Shown here: positions 35,297 through 45,055 of the stretch, piece by piece
How positions within the stretch are numbered: the first letter of the stretch is position 1
Layout: every line of letters begins with the position of its first letter
DNA from: Glandiceps talaboti
Lineage: Eukaryota; Hemichordata; Enteropneusta; Spengelidae
Length of the DNA stretch: 46,000 bases
Assembly (NCBI RefSeq): GCF_964340395.1
Contig: NC_135568.1
Span: 6,408,079 to 6,454,078, forward strand
Reading direction: 5' to 3'
Translations under genes and position numbers: made by a program
Notes under the pieces: model-generated
The model's input: only the letters and a program-made list of their open reading frames with translations
What the model was told of the DNA's origin: nothing
Database searches by the model: none

Positions 35297-35380
35297 TACT
35301 GTTGTCTGATGACCACTCGAAGCGTGAAACTCTGAGTAACAACTTATTACATCCTTATTCTTTTGAATTAAGTCTACTGT
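35297..35380 (+). mobile_element. ~78-bp insertion flanked by TACTGT in the array
   Basis: Compared with neighbouring units of the 34.6-35.6 kb array, this unit gains about 78 bp between GATATGCATACA and ATACATATATATTACAT. The extra segment is bounded by TACTGT at 35297-35302 and 35375-35380, a plausible 6-bp target duplication. The hammerhead-like motif lies at its 5' end. This looks like a small retroposed RNA, but with a single copy the origin cannot be settled. Confidence 0.4.
35301..35343 (+). ncRNA. Hammerhead-ribozyme-like motif, type I layout
   Basis: The segment has the hammerhead core in order. GTTGT (35301-35305) is the 5' strand of stem I, followed by CTGATGA (35306-35312), a stem II region (35313-35325), GAAA (35326-35329) and a short stem III (ACT 35329-35331 / AGT 35335-35337, loop CTG). 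Then comes TA with the expected cleavage after A 35338, and ACAAC (35339-35343), the perfect complement of GTTGT. A tiny stem III and open stem I fit the type I hammerheads found in animal retroelements and satellites. Stem II pairs poorly (only scattered C-G/A-T pairs, and position 10.1/11.1 is C/T), so the copy is probably decayed or weakly active. It is seen in sequence only; activity is untested. Confidence 0.5.
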
Positions 35381-35920
35381 ATACATATATATTACATAAA
35401 CTGCAGACTATAGATCATTTCAAATATTTTAAATTAGTTTTATTGCGGTAGATAAGCTCTGATTTAAGAAACTGTACACTTTACAGACAGGATATCAATC
35501 TGATATGTATTTTTTGTGATATGCACATATTGTATATTACACAAACTGCAGACTACAGATTATTTCAAATATTTCAAACTAATTTTATTGCAATAGATGA
35601 GATCGGACTTAAGCAACCATACGGTATACCCTTATTTTACATGGACAGGAAATCAATGAAATGATATAGTTTTATTGGTATATCATTTTTTTGAGCTACA
35701 TAAATAATGTGTGCAACACAATAATACTAACTTAATTTATACTACGGCTAGACCGACTTGGCCAATTAGAGGCCTTGATTTTGGTTGGTTATATGGAGCC
35801 ATAACCCACTCTTTCTCAGGGGTGTGACCTATATTACACTCAGCACTCAATTTGCATGCAACAAATTACACAAAATTTTGAAAAAGATCCATTTGAGCCA
35901 ATCACGCCATAGTATAAGTA

Positions 35921-36011
35921 AGATAGACAACTCGTTCGGTAGGGTTATGTGCCAAAATCTATGCCCCCCTCATTTATTGGCACATAACCCTACCGTACTC
36001 GTTGACTATCT
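35921..36011. repeat. 34-bp-arm foldback
   Basis: AGATAGACAACTCGTTCGGTAGG... (35921-35954) pairs with 35978-36011. The inner 18 bp (CGGTAGGGTTATGTGCCA) are perfect, and there are about five mismatches in the outer half. The loop is 23 nt and contains CCCCCC. It is inside a 100-codon plus-strand frame that has no protein-like features. Confidence 0.8.
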
Positions 36012-36679
36012 ATTACGTAATAAACATGATGTCGCGATGCATGATTTTTTCTGTGATTTCATATATTTATACTTCACCCACTGCTGATGATATATATATA
36101 CATTTAAAATTATTTTCTTGGCAAGAAACAAACAATTTCCTCTAGCTATAACATAGATGTTAATTGTCAAAATTTCAATGATGTGTACATTTCACATTTG
36201 TACTCAATTTCACCACACTACTACATATTGTTAATTCCCTCTCGGTTCCCATTCTCACATGCCTACAAATTATCAATTCCCTTTCCGTTCATTAACCATC
36301 AGTTTATCACTTAACACTCATCAACATTCCTCACTGTACATTTCATTTCATCAGTAATAACACAATGATCCTCATCTTGTTTTTCAAGGACAGCCAAGGT
36401 CAATGACTTGAAAGTCCCCAGACCTCTACATAGGTTAATAACCTATATGACCTTGACATTGCAACTTTTTAACACTTATTGGAGAATGATTCTATTTTAT
36501 TTCAATTTTACTATTCTATAAATGCAATAACTACATAACACAAAGTGCAAACTTATTATGCAAATGAGCAAACAAATGACATTTCTAACAATGTAGTGTA
36601 CATGTACAGGTAGTTTGTTCTTGAAGGACATGCAGTACTACAGAAGGCAAAGCTACCTAACTTTTTTGGGAGCTATAAA

Positions 36680-36920
36680 GTTTTCAGCCAAAGTTATGGT
36701 ACACAAAATAGAGAAATCTATGCAAATTTTATTACAGATTCCCCCTCCCCATCCCACACCACTGTTTGGTTCCCAGTCAAAATTACATAAAAGCTAAATA
36801 CTAAACTGTATGCATCTCCTCCTCCCCTCTGTTTAGGACTTCCCCCTCCCCTCCCCTTTCAGACTTCCGAACTAAACTATGGTACAAAGTATAGAAATCT
36901 ATGGTATGCCAGGTTTGCAA
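36680..36920 (+). repeat. Duplicated block around pyrimidine tracts, ~183 bp
   Basis: AGTTATGGTACACAAAATAGAGAAATCTATG (from 36692) recurs as AACTATGGTACAAAGTATAGAAATCTATGG (from 36875). Between and after them are C/T-rich tracts at 36739-36765 and 36809-36862. The second tract ends CCCCTTTCAG, an acceptor-like sequence on the plus strand followed by about 66 codons without a stop. Because the same block is repeated, I treat this as duplication rather than an exon. Confidence 0.55.
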
Positions 36921-37895
36921 GATTCCGATGCTACCTGGGTTCCCACCAAAGCAATTTAGTAAACATACAAAAATCTAAATTAAATTTTACAAGATTTATT
37001 CCCTATAGCTATGTTACTATGGTTCCAAAACATTTGCAAAAACCCAACCGGACATACTGACAAATTCAGCCTTATGTTTGATAAATGCAATATCCACAGT
37101 ACTCACTGGTTCAACATGACTACATTCAAATTTGCACAATACATGTACCTGTCCATTTTACCATGATTCCACCAAGTGAATGACTACAGGAGACAAAATT
37201 TTCCTATGCTAATGAAATGAGCGATATTCACACTTAGTCTAGTAACAGGTACGCAATGACATTTCTTAATTCGACAAAAAACCTAGCAATCATTTACACT
37301 AAAAATTCAAAATACAATATTTTTCAGGCAAGTTTTACATCAAAGAATCAAAAAACAGATTATGCAATCATACCCAAACAAGTACTGCTAGCAATGTACA
37401 CTGTGTGTAAACTAATTTTGAAAACCTGTTAAGTCTTGCACCACCATTGTTAAGAATATTTGCAAATGCTGTGTACAAATGCATGTCAACATTTATACAT
37501 GTTTATCTATAATATTTACAATTGTCAAATAACAACCAGCAAAAAGAACCGTCTGACGACAACATTCTTAAATTCAATAAATTATGTTTCTACATTGTAT
37601 ACACCAAACCAGTTCATTTAATTACGGTTCATATCCTAACTTAATTAAAACTGAGAATGCAATTACTAGAGGTAATTTAATTAAACAAAAATGTATTTCT
37701 ATATTCTTTACATTACAAAACATATGTACATACTGACCATATGGATGCACAGAAATAAATGTTCAATTTTTTTTTTCAAAATTGTTCAGGGAATTGCATC
37801 AATTTATAACTCAAGAATAATTACAACTATATAAATTTATGAAATTGCAGAATAGTTGTATAGTCTCCATTTGTCAGTTCCAGTTAGTTGATGAT

Positions 37896-37938
37896 GCCCC
37901 TCCCCCTGCCCCCCCTCCCCTCCCCCCCCACCCCCCTT
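37896..37938 (-). repeat. C-rich tract, G-quadruplex-capable on the minus strand
   Basis: GCCCCTCCCCCTG followed by C runs of 4 to 8 broken by single T or A. The minus strand has six or more G runs. Confidence 0.75.
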
Positions 37939-38587
37939 CTCTATTCCTATAACTTTGAAAACTGGCAGATTTACCTTTCTACATTATAGGTTTGTTTGGA
38001 GAATTGATAAATTATGTAATTGTACATAATTTGCATAAATTATCACAACATGACTAAATTCATAGGAAACATTACATAGAATTGTACAGAGATGAGTTTT
38101 TGACTTTAAACTCCGTATATACACGTGACTAGTATGTTACTTTACACCAAGGCCAATACACACTAAAAAGTGGCTTTGCCATTTTCTTGTAATACCAATG
38201 ATTGGCCTTGAATTAGAAAGAACAATTTGTATCTTTCCTAATGGAATTAAAGTGATGAATCACACTCACACAGCCTAGTAATCTAAGTGATCATGACAAG
38301 AAAGTGCACTTTCAATATTGTACAAATGACACAGTGCATAAAGGTGGAATTAAAACACAGGTCTCAATCTCTGGTTTTACTGCAGTACTGTAAAAATATT
38401 ATTACATATATGTACCAGAGATTACTTGCACTGTTACACATGCATACTAGTGGTATTTGCAATATCGAAAACATTATACCTGTTTATGCAAATGATATGC
38501 AAATGAAGGTACAGTTGCTCATTGTACACGAAAGCATGTGATCACAGTGTCATTTTTACAGAAATTATCTTTTTCGGATAAACAAAT

Positions 38588-38799
38588 GTTATAGTAACAG
38601 AACTCCCTGCCGCGTGAATGCCAGCATGAGTACTTAGGGGCATTTGCATGAATGCTTGCAGTGTTTTCTACAGCACTGTCACTCGCTATGTTCGTGGAAG
38701 TACAGTCGCAGAGAACACTGCAAGCGTTCATGCAAATCCCCAGAGTACATTGTGTATGCCACATTTCAACTCTCAAGTCATAAGGTTCTGTTATATCAC
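38588..38799. repeat. ~212-bp foldback element
   Basis: Outer arms GTTATAGTAACAGAAC (38588) and GGTTCTGTTATATCAC (38784) are inverted. Inner arms GGGGCATTTGCATGAATGCT... (38637-38664) and 38714-38741 are inverted with two differences over about 28 bp. The middle arms pair only loosely (GAGTACT / AGTAC). The loop of about 50 nt has its own partial symmetry. It is GC-richer than the neighbourhood and contains ATTTGCAT in each arm. Probably a decayed foldback or MITE. Confidence 0.65.
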
Positions 38800-39769
38800 C
38801 AAACGCTCTATAAACATTAAAAATTGCAAGCGAAAGTTTAGAATACTGTTGTACACTTTACTGAGACTTAATTAGCTTGCTGGAGATCCTACATTACTTG
38901 ATTCAGTTGAAGAGACCTTTAAAGTCAACAGCACCCTCTATCCACATACATGTAGGATTATCATGTCATTTCATCTCAGAGTTAAAAGTTCACCATGATC
39001 ATATCATACATGTAGATTTTTTGTGAAAACGCACTATTAAACTAAGCATGAACATTGCATATTTTCTGACATACACATTCTAACATGGGAGTACCCTTAC
39101 CATAGAAATATAGTATTTTCTTATTCACATGCTACACTAAGGTGGCATTGACCACTGTACATTGGTAAGCATTACATGATTTCTACATCGGTCTTTTCAT
39201 CAAGGCTACATTACGATGATTGCCCGAGTCTCCTTGAGTTTTTTTTATCACTCTACTGGTCAATAGTTCCTTCTATTATATCTTCACAGTACATTTTGTA
39301 ATCATAAAAGACCTAAAGATATCTTTATAACCTGCAAATGGGTTATATAAACTGTGGTGGTTAAGAAAGCACTTCAATACAACTACCTTTAAAGGTAACT
39401 GAGACATACAACAATGACTCTTAAAGGCCAAAGTTTAAATCCCAGGTTCCCACACAATATACAGACTTTGATGATACAGAGGGAGATAGAGAAGATTCAA
39501 AAATGTAATGAAACCTTAGAGGTGACTTTAATCGGAACTGTACTCTGACTATCTCTTTACACACTGTAGTATTAACATCACTTCAGATACCCTGCCCTAT
39601 CGTTGGCTAATTAACCTGTCTCTGCTAGATGCATGCTGCAGTGTGTTTGTGAATCGTGGTAAAGTAGGCAGAATCTACCACAGTTTGCTAGACATTGATT
39701 TTCACCAGGTTTTCAAAACCAAATTATGATTTCAATGAGCAAACAAATATGTCTAGGTTTCTCCATCTC

Positions 39770-39800
39770 TGTTGCTAAGGTCCCTGGAACCTTAGCAACA
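39770..39800. repeat. Perfect 12-bp stem-loop
   Basis: TGTTGCTAAGGT (39770-39781) and ACCTTAGCAACA (39789-39800) form a perfect 12-bp stem around the 7-nt loop CCCTGGA. Pairing can be extended imperfectly outward. Confidence 0.7.
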
Positions 39801-39969
39801 ATGGGTGAAGCTATCATTTTGCAATTTTTGCTCAATTTGCTCAGTCTCGTGGAAATCTTAAGCATACACAAAGAATAAAACCATACAATGTACATACATC
39901 AAATATTGCTGGAATTCCTTAATGAAGTTGTGCTCTCCTTTTTCAACAAATTCATGCTTTTCTTGAAGA

Positions 39970-40313
39970 TTAAAGTGGTCATATACATGAGGTTTTAGAA
40001 TTTATTTTGGATTTTTAATTCATAAAACAATTTTATCATGGCTTCCTACTTGAAAAATTGATGTGAAACAACATAGACCAAGTCTATGTTTGTTAGTCAA
40101 TACATTGCAAAATGCTCAAATATGTGTAAGAATTTGTTATTGTATGTACAATAACAAACATTGTACACATTATTAATCTTTTGTAATTTACTGAGTTACA
40201 AACATAGACTTGGTCTATGTTGTTTCACATCAATTTTTCAAGTAGGAAGCCATGATAAAATTGTTTTATAAATCAAAAATCCCACCCAATCGTCATCCAT
40301 ATGGCCACTTTAA
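39970..40313. mobile_element. Palindromic TTAA-ended element, copy C (344 bp)
   Basis: This second full copy also begins TTAAAGTGG and ends CCACTTTAA, with its centre near 40141-40160 (GTTATTGTATGTACAATAAC). Arms 40020-40092 and 40190-40270 are practically identical inverted repeats of about 70 bp, including ATCATGGCTTCCTACTTG and ACATAGACCAAGTCTATGT. Each arm also holds a smaller 8-bp hairpin (ACATAGAC/GTCTATGT). Arms within this copy match each other better than they match copy B. Folded, it would give a long hairpin RNA if transcribed. Confidence 0.75.
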
Positions 40314-40639
40314 CATAATATGGATCCAAGACACGTTGCTAATGTTTTGCAGAAAAAAAACCAAATAACAACCTTTCTTCAACAAACTTATTTACGTTTG
40401 ATTTCAATATGGCTGCCTGTACATTGGTAAGTCATATTTTGGGGCCATCTTGAAAACCAGATGGTGGCAGCTTAGTTTCTAATTTAGCAAAGGACTAGAT
40501 ACAAGCTTTGATTACTTATATGGCTTTTTAAAAATCTGGAGTAGTTTGAATTTATAGTCCCTGAGGTGTACTCTCCTTAGTGGAGTTCAGAACTCATAAC
40601 TTTTCGACATATGCGAAAAAGTGACATTGTTAGGGAACG

Positions 40640-40915
40640 GTAAAAATGACTTCTCAGTTCAACATTTTACTACAAAATCATTCAAAAGCATTTTTTCTCA
40701 GATTCCAGTCTAAATTAAAGGGGAAAAGTAATAAAAATTCACAAAAATATATAATTTTTGTTCATAAAATTTTAGTGGGAATGTAATATAATTTTAGTAC
40801 CAATTATTTAATGAGAGGGTATAAATCTCGAATTCCAGTCTAAAATTAAGTGGAATTATGACAAAAAATTTATTGGAAAATGTTGGTGGGAAAGTTGATT
40901 ATTACAAGTACTAAT
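40640..40915 (-). repeat. Inverted units of the ~117-bp family
   Basis: ATTCCAGTCTAAATTAAAGGGGAAAAGT and CGAATTCCAGTCTAAAATTAAGTGGAATT (about 130 bp apart) are reverse complements of the family core (AATTCCACTTTATTTTAGACTGGAATTC type). Confidence 0.45.
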
Positions 40916-41814
40916 AATTTGGGACGACAAATGGAATATTGTGAGAAGACGTACATCCTTGGCTTTTTTATACATGCCTCATTCACAGTTGAGTAATTAT
41001 CACATAATTATAAAACTAATTGAGATACAAATTACAGGCAAGGACAAATAAATTAATTTATGCACATGATGCAGACTATTAGTGCTATTGTTTTGTATGT
41101 TCAGCCTCTCATCCTTTATATCTTCATATGAAACTATAAATCAAATATTTAATGGTTTTAGGCCGACATTTCAGACAAGGTATGAGATCCCATGGTATTA
41201 CATGTATCTCTGATCACTGGAACATCACAGTCTTATCTGAGTGCCCTTCACAAAAGACATAAAAATATCACACAGCATAGTCAGAATACTGCTCAAATAA
41301 CACTGGATTCAACACACTATTCCGCAGACATGCACTCTAAAATCAATTACATTACTCAAGAAATGTGTAATTTAACTCCCTCCCCCTCCCCCCTCCAAAT
41401 TTCATCACCTGTATTGTTACTGTAATTCTCTCTTTTTAGACATTTATAAATACCTTACAGCAATCCTGGTCAACTTTGCTTTTGCAGACATTAATTGCTT
41501 TCACGTGCTTCAAACCTTTCATAATAAACTTCAACATGGAAATATTTTTATCATTTGATTATTTTCATTCTGAACAAGATCCATGCAAAATGAAAATTTA
41601 TTTTGGGGATTTACTTACAAGTACATCAAAATAACTCATAAAAAACAGCTATAAAAATGCAGTATACTACACACGTCACAACGTCTTGATTAGAATCGTA
41701 GAGTCTGATATGAAACTGAGAACACAACCACAAGCCACATAAAAATTTAATATGGACATTTAAAACAAAAGGTCAAATACCTAGAACTGTCCAAATTTTT
41801 ATACTCTAGCTTAC

Positions 41815-41902
41815 CTGCTAACGTTGTATCTCCCTGAGCTTTGTGCGAAAGATGGCAACCGTACAAAGAATGTCCTCTTGGGTGTTGCCATGCTTACACT
41901 GG
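41815..41902 (-). CDS. Candidate first coding exon, minus-strand gene
   Basis: The minus strand holds an ATG at 41891-41889 in strong context (A at -3, G at +4), followed by 25 open codons and two extra bases, ending at 41815 in TTAGCAG|GTAAGC, a near-perfect donor. An acceptor-like TTTTGTGTAG precedes 41902, so the 5' part would be untranslated. The encoded N-terminus begins MATPKRTFFVRLPSF and continues to ...GRYNVS. It contains four Arg and one Lys, no acidic residue, and several Ser and aromatic residues, which resembles a mitochondrial targeting presequence. The phase (two bases AG left over) fits the exon at 32864-32951, whose first base completes an AGG (Arg) codon. I do not recognise the protein. 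Short ATG-to-donor stretches also arise by chance here, so transcript evidence would be needed to be sure. Confidence 0.4.
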
Positions 41903-42562
41903 CTACACAAAACTCAATTTTCAGCTCAACGATGTACGTAACTAAATTACCTTCCTCGTTGTGTATATGCATGCATGAGTCATCCACATATTTTTAGCGG
42001 GAATACCAAAATAAATGAGATATGATCTTGGATGCCAGTATAATTTGCACACTCATATAGTGTAAAGAAATGGATTCCCGACTGGTGTACGTGAAACGTT
42101 AACATACTGCACACGTGCTATGAACAGATATAAATCCGGGCTCTAATCTTAAAATGAGTGCTAAATGATGGCATCTCTAGCGCTGGAATGACATTGACTC
42201 CACGCACACAGACGATGCAGGTGCCGTGGAACTGTACATTCTGATGAAAAGATAATGAGATTCATCAATCAGGGACGCACAAACCTCAACTTATAAAAAT
42301 TTCAAGCCATCTGGCCATGAATTGTGTTGAAATATACATTACTTTGCCAATAACTTAAGCGCAAGTGTGTCAATTCCTAAGTGATATCAATATCCATTCT
42401 GAGTATACGACAACTTGTGAAAAACTCCAATAAAGTGTAATTTTCACCCCTTTTTTTTACATCATCCCTTCAGCTACAAGTATGAACTCAACATACAAAT
42501 ATTTGATATTCTGTAATAAATCATTTTCACATTAAATTATTTTTGTGATATTTCACTCTTAC

Positions 42563-42623
42563 CTTCTTTTCACCTACTTCAAAATCCCTTTTAAAAAAAA
42601 TCTTTACACCGAGTCCTTTTATA
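42563..42623 (-). promoter_or_regulatory. Candidate TATA promoter with short leader exon
   Basis: On the minus strand a canonical TATAAAAGG lies at 42623-42615. About 25-30 bases downstream (near 42595) a transcription start would be expected, and at 42563/42562 the sequence AAGAAG|GTAAGAG is a near-consensus 5' splice donor. Together these suggest a short non-coding leader exon (about 42595 to 42563) that could be spliced to the exon beginning at 41902, which carries an ATG in good context. The start site is inferred from spacing only; no initiator motif was recognised. A TATA-like 9-mer in AT-rich DNA can occur by chance, so this stands mainly on its order relative to the donor and the next exon. 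Confidence 0.25.
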
Positions 42624-43109
42624 ATGCATCCATTTTCAATTCAAAGAAAATATTATTTCTGTTGCATTGGCAACTATATTTTCCAGCAGGAATTCAATTC
42701 CATTGCTTTTTTTAATCAAATGATTAATTAATGTCGCCTACAACAAGTAATTGGCATCGTTATGCAGAATTTATTTATTGTAAAAATTGATTAATGTATT
42801 GGAAAAGGTTTGAATGTACATGTACGTCAGCACTTTCTATTTTCATTTACAAATGTTTGAATTTTCCTGGAGGCTTCTATTTTTGAGTCTTTTGAGGCCT
42901 TAATTATGCTTATAATAATATTGCTTTGTCCTGTTAGTTCACTTTTGTTTGACAAACATGCATTTCTAATTTCATTTCTCTATCATGTACAAAAATCTAA
43001 GAAATTGGAACATGTTAAATCATTCTCTAAATCCTAACCAAATTACAATACACTACTGTAGATAGAAACTGTCTGATTATACAGAATCAATTCACACTAG
43101 ATAGGTTTC

Positions 43110-43445
43110 AAGAATGATTCATTATATTGTAATTTTTCCGTAACTTTTGGACACATCTCAGCTTTATTTCACAGTAGAAAATATGGTATGTCCCTTATAT
43201 GCGAAGTGGTGCTAAAATCGTGCCAACATGATTTGAACAAAAATTCTTGTCTTTCTGTAAATTTTCATCACATTTCCACTTTATTTTAGATTGGAATTCT
43301 AGATATAAAACTCATTAATGAAATGATACTAAAATTGTGTTACTTTCTAATTATTTGTACGAAAATTCTTGTTTTTCAGTAATTTTTGACAAATTTCAAC
43401 TTTCTTATAGACTGAAATGATACAAATATTCATTATGTATGATTT
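43110..43445 (+). repeat. ~117-bp tandem repeat family, about three units
   Basis: The unit is TTGTAATTTTT(G/C)xxAxATTTC, then ACTTTATTTTAGATTGGAAT, TATAAAACTCATTAATG and TACTAAAATTGTGTTAC. Starts of the GCTAAAATCGTG / ACTAAAATTGTG anchor are at 43211 and 43328, with an older unit before them. Single or double related units are also found at 16090-16300 and 44060-44180, and inverted at 40640-40915. Confidence 0.6.
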
Positions 43446-44059
43446 TATACGAATTACAATGAAAAACATGTCTCAGAAGGAATAATTTTTAAAAATTATT
43501 CTTAAAATAAAATCTCTAAAAATTGTGATGTCTGCATTTGCAGGTATTTAGCATAATATTGCGATACCAGGATTTCTGATAGAGAGTAGTGTAATACATT
43601 AAATACACAAAGTACATCATTATCTTTGGAATTCCTTTTCAAATAAAAGGCAGGAACCGATCAAAAATGTAGGAATTTACAGAATAGTATAAACTGTTAA
43701 CTAATAAATTACATTTTTTCCATTTTGTCAAGGATTTAATATATCGGAAAACAACATTTGTCAAATTTGTCAAAATACATCCAAAAACATTTTCGTAAAT
43801 AACCGATACACTGATTTATTACATTAAATATTTCTCTCCAACTCCAGCTGCAAAAATACCTTCAATAGGATTAAAAAATTCAGATGCATAAAAAATATTG
43901 TTTGCTTAGTATCCGATTACATCTATAGAAAACTATACTCTAGAGTGATATGGAATATTTGCCTGGGGTCAAAAAGCTAACCAACCGAAGTATAGAAGTT
44001 ACACTGGCGAGTGATTGACAGCTTAGACTTACAGGAGATTCACTATGAACATACAGTTT

Positions 44060-44185
44060 TGATTGGAAAAATGATGCTAAAATCCCGCCAACATTATTTG
44101 AACAACAATTCTTGTCTTTTTGTAAATTTTTATCTCATTTTCACTTTATTTTCGATTGGAATCGTAGATATAAAACTTACTGATG
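44060..44185 (+). repeat. Dispersed unit of the ~117-bp family
   Basis: ATGCTAAAATCCCGCCAACATTATTTGAAC, TTCTTGTCTTTTTGTAAATTTTTATC, TTTCACTTTATTTTCGATTGGAATCG and TAGATATAAAAC follow the same order as the units at 43.2 kb. Confidence 0.6.
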
Positions 44186-45006
44186 GATGGTATGATCGGC
44201 CACAGATTTACTACTACGGAAATCAAGCTTTCAGCTTCCTAAGATCTATACAAACTAAAACTTTTGTTATTTGATGTGGTAGATTACACAAGTGGGTGGT
44301 AGTGTTGCCTTTGTCATGCATATATAATCATCCTGTAATCAAGAGTGTGTAAACACTGGAAGTCCCAAAAAATGTACACTGCAAGATCATGGCTGTCATC
44401 TGAAATGCCACCCTACTGTGAGTGTAATTAAACTAATGTCCATTCAATAGCTTATATGAACATGTCACAATATTGTTTTAGTGTGTGTCTATTTAAGTTA
44501 AATAGCTGAAAGTTCAGTTTCCCCACTATTGTATGTTAAGTTAAATACAGCAAAGATGGCACACAATCATTGTTCTAAAAATGTCTGCTCTATACATGTA
44601 GTTTGCTATAAACAGGTACATCACTACTATTAGTACACTCGACACATGGTAGACTTGGTAGAATGTCCCATGACCTTAAATTTAAATATCCAACTTTACA
44701 GTGATCACACAGACAACACAATGAAACATTTTCACACTCAAGGTGAGAGCAAGGTAGACTGGCACAAGTCCCTTGGGAGATTTTTTCAGTCTCATACACT
44801 TCACATGTTTTGAGTTTGTTATTTACTTTTAGTTTTTTGAAGAAAATGTTGTCCTCAAATTTTTAAAAAATATTTTTCCAAGTTACAAGTCATCTCTGGG
44901 CTTATACATTCATCCGACTTTTTACAACCCGGTAACCATTCCACACAAAAGATCACATTTGTATTTTTTTTTAAAGAATTATTCAATTCTAACAAAGAAC
45001 GAATCT

Positions 45007-45055
45007 AGGTCAAAGGTCGCTGTTATCTTTATCATGCTTATTTCACTGACCTTGA
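45007..45055 (+). promoter_or_regulatory. Near-perfect DR1 with nearby ERR-type site
   Basis: AGGTCAAAGGTCG (45007-45019) is a DR1 with the last base changed. TGACCTTGA (45047-45055, minus strand TCAAGGTCA) is the extended half-site used by ERR/SF-1 type receptors. The same TCAAGGTCA also occurs at 31020-31028 (plus) and 36448-36456 (minus). Confidence 0.4.

Larger units (their letters stand above)
34565..35640 (+). repeat. Six-unit degenerate tandem array, ~145-190 bp period
   Basis: A recurring block (ATCATTTCAAATATTTTCAA, TTAGTTTTATTGCGGTAGAT, AAGCTCTGATTTAAGCAACT, GTACACTTATTTGTCACGTAC) appears six times. The TTAGTTTTAT-like anchor is at 34686, 34876, 35039, 35196, 35435 and 35580, giving spacings of 190, 163, 157, 239 and 145 bp. 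The 239-bp unit is long because of an inserted segment carrying a hammerhead-like motif. Units 3 to 5 are the most alike, so these duplicated most recently. No coding frame is maintained. Confidence 0.8.
36012..39769. other. Non-coding apart from listed structures
   Basis: AT-rich with several pyrimidine tracts, the 183-bp duplication and the 38.6-38.8 kb foldback. Two ATGCAAAT octamers occur at 38487-38504. Confidence 0.5.

Noticed and set aside
36863-37060. Plus-strand open frame after a superb pyrimidine tract and CAG (about 66 codons)
   Set aside because: The start belongs to a local ~183-bp duplication, the frame ends in a stop without a donor, and the composition is not protein-like.
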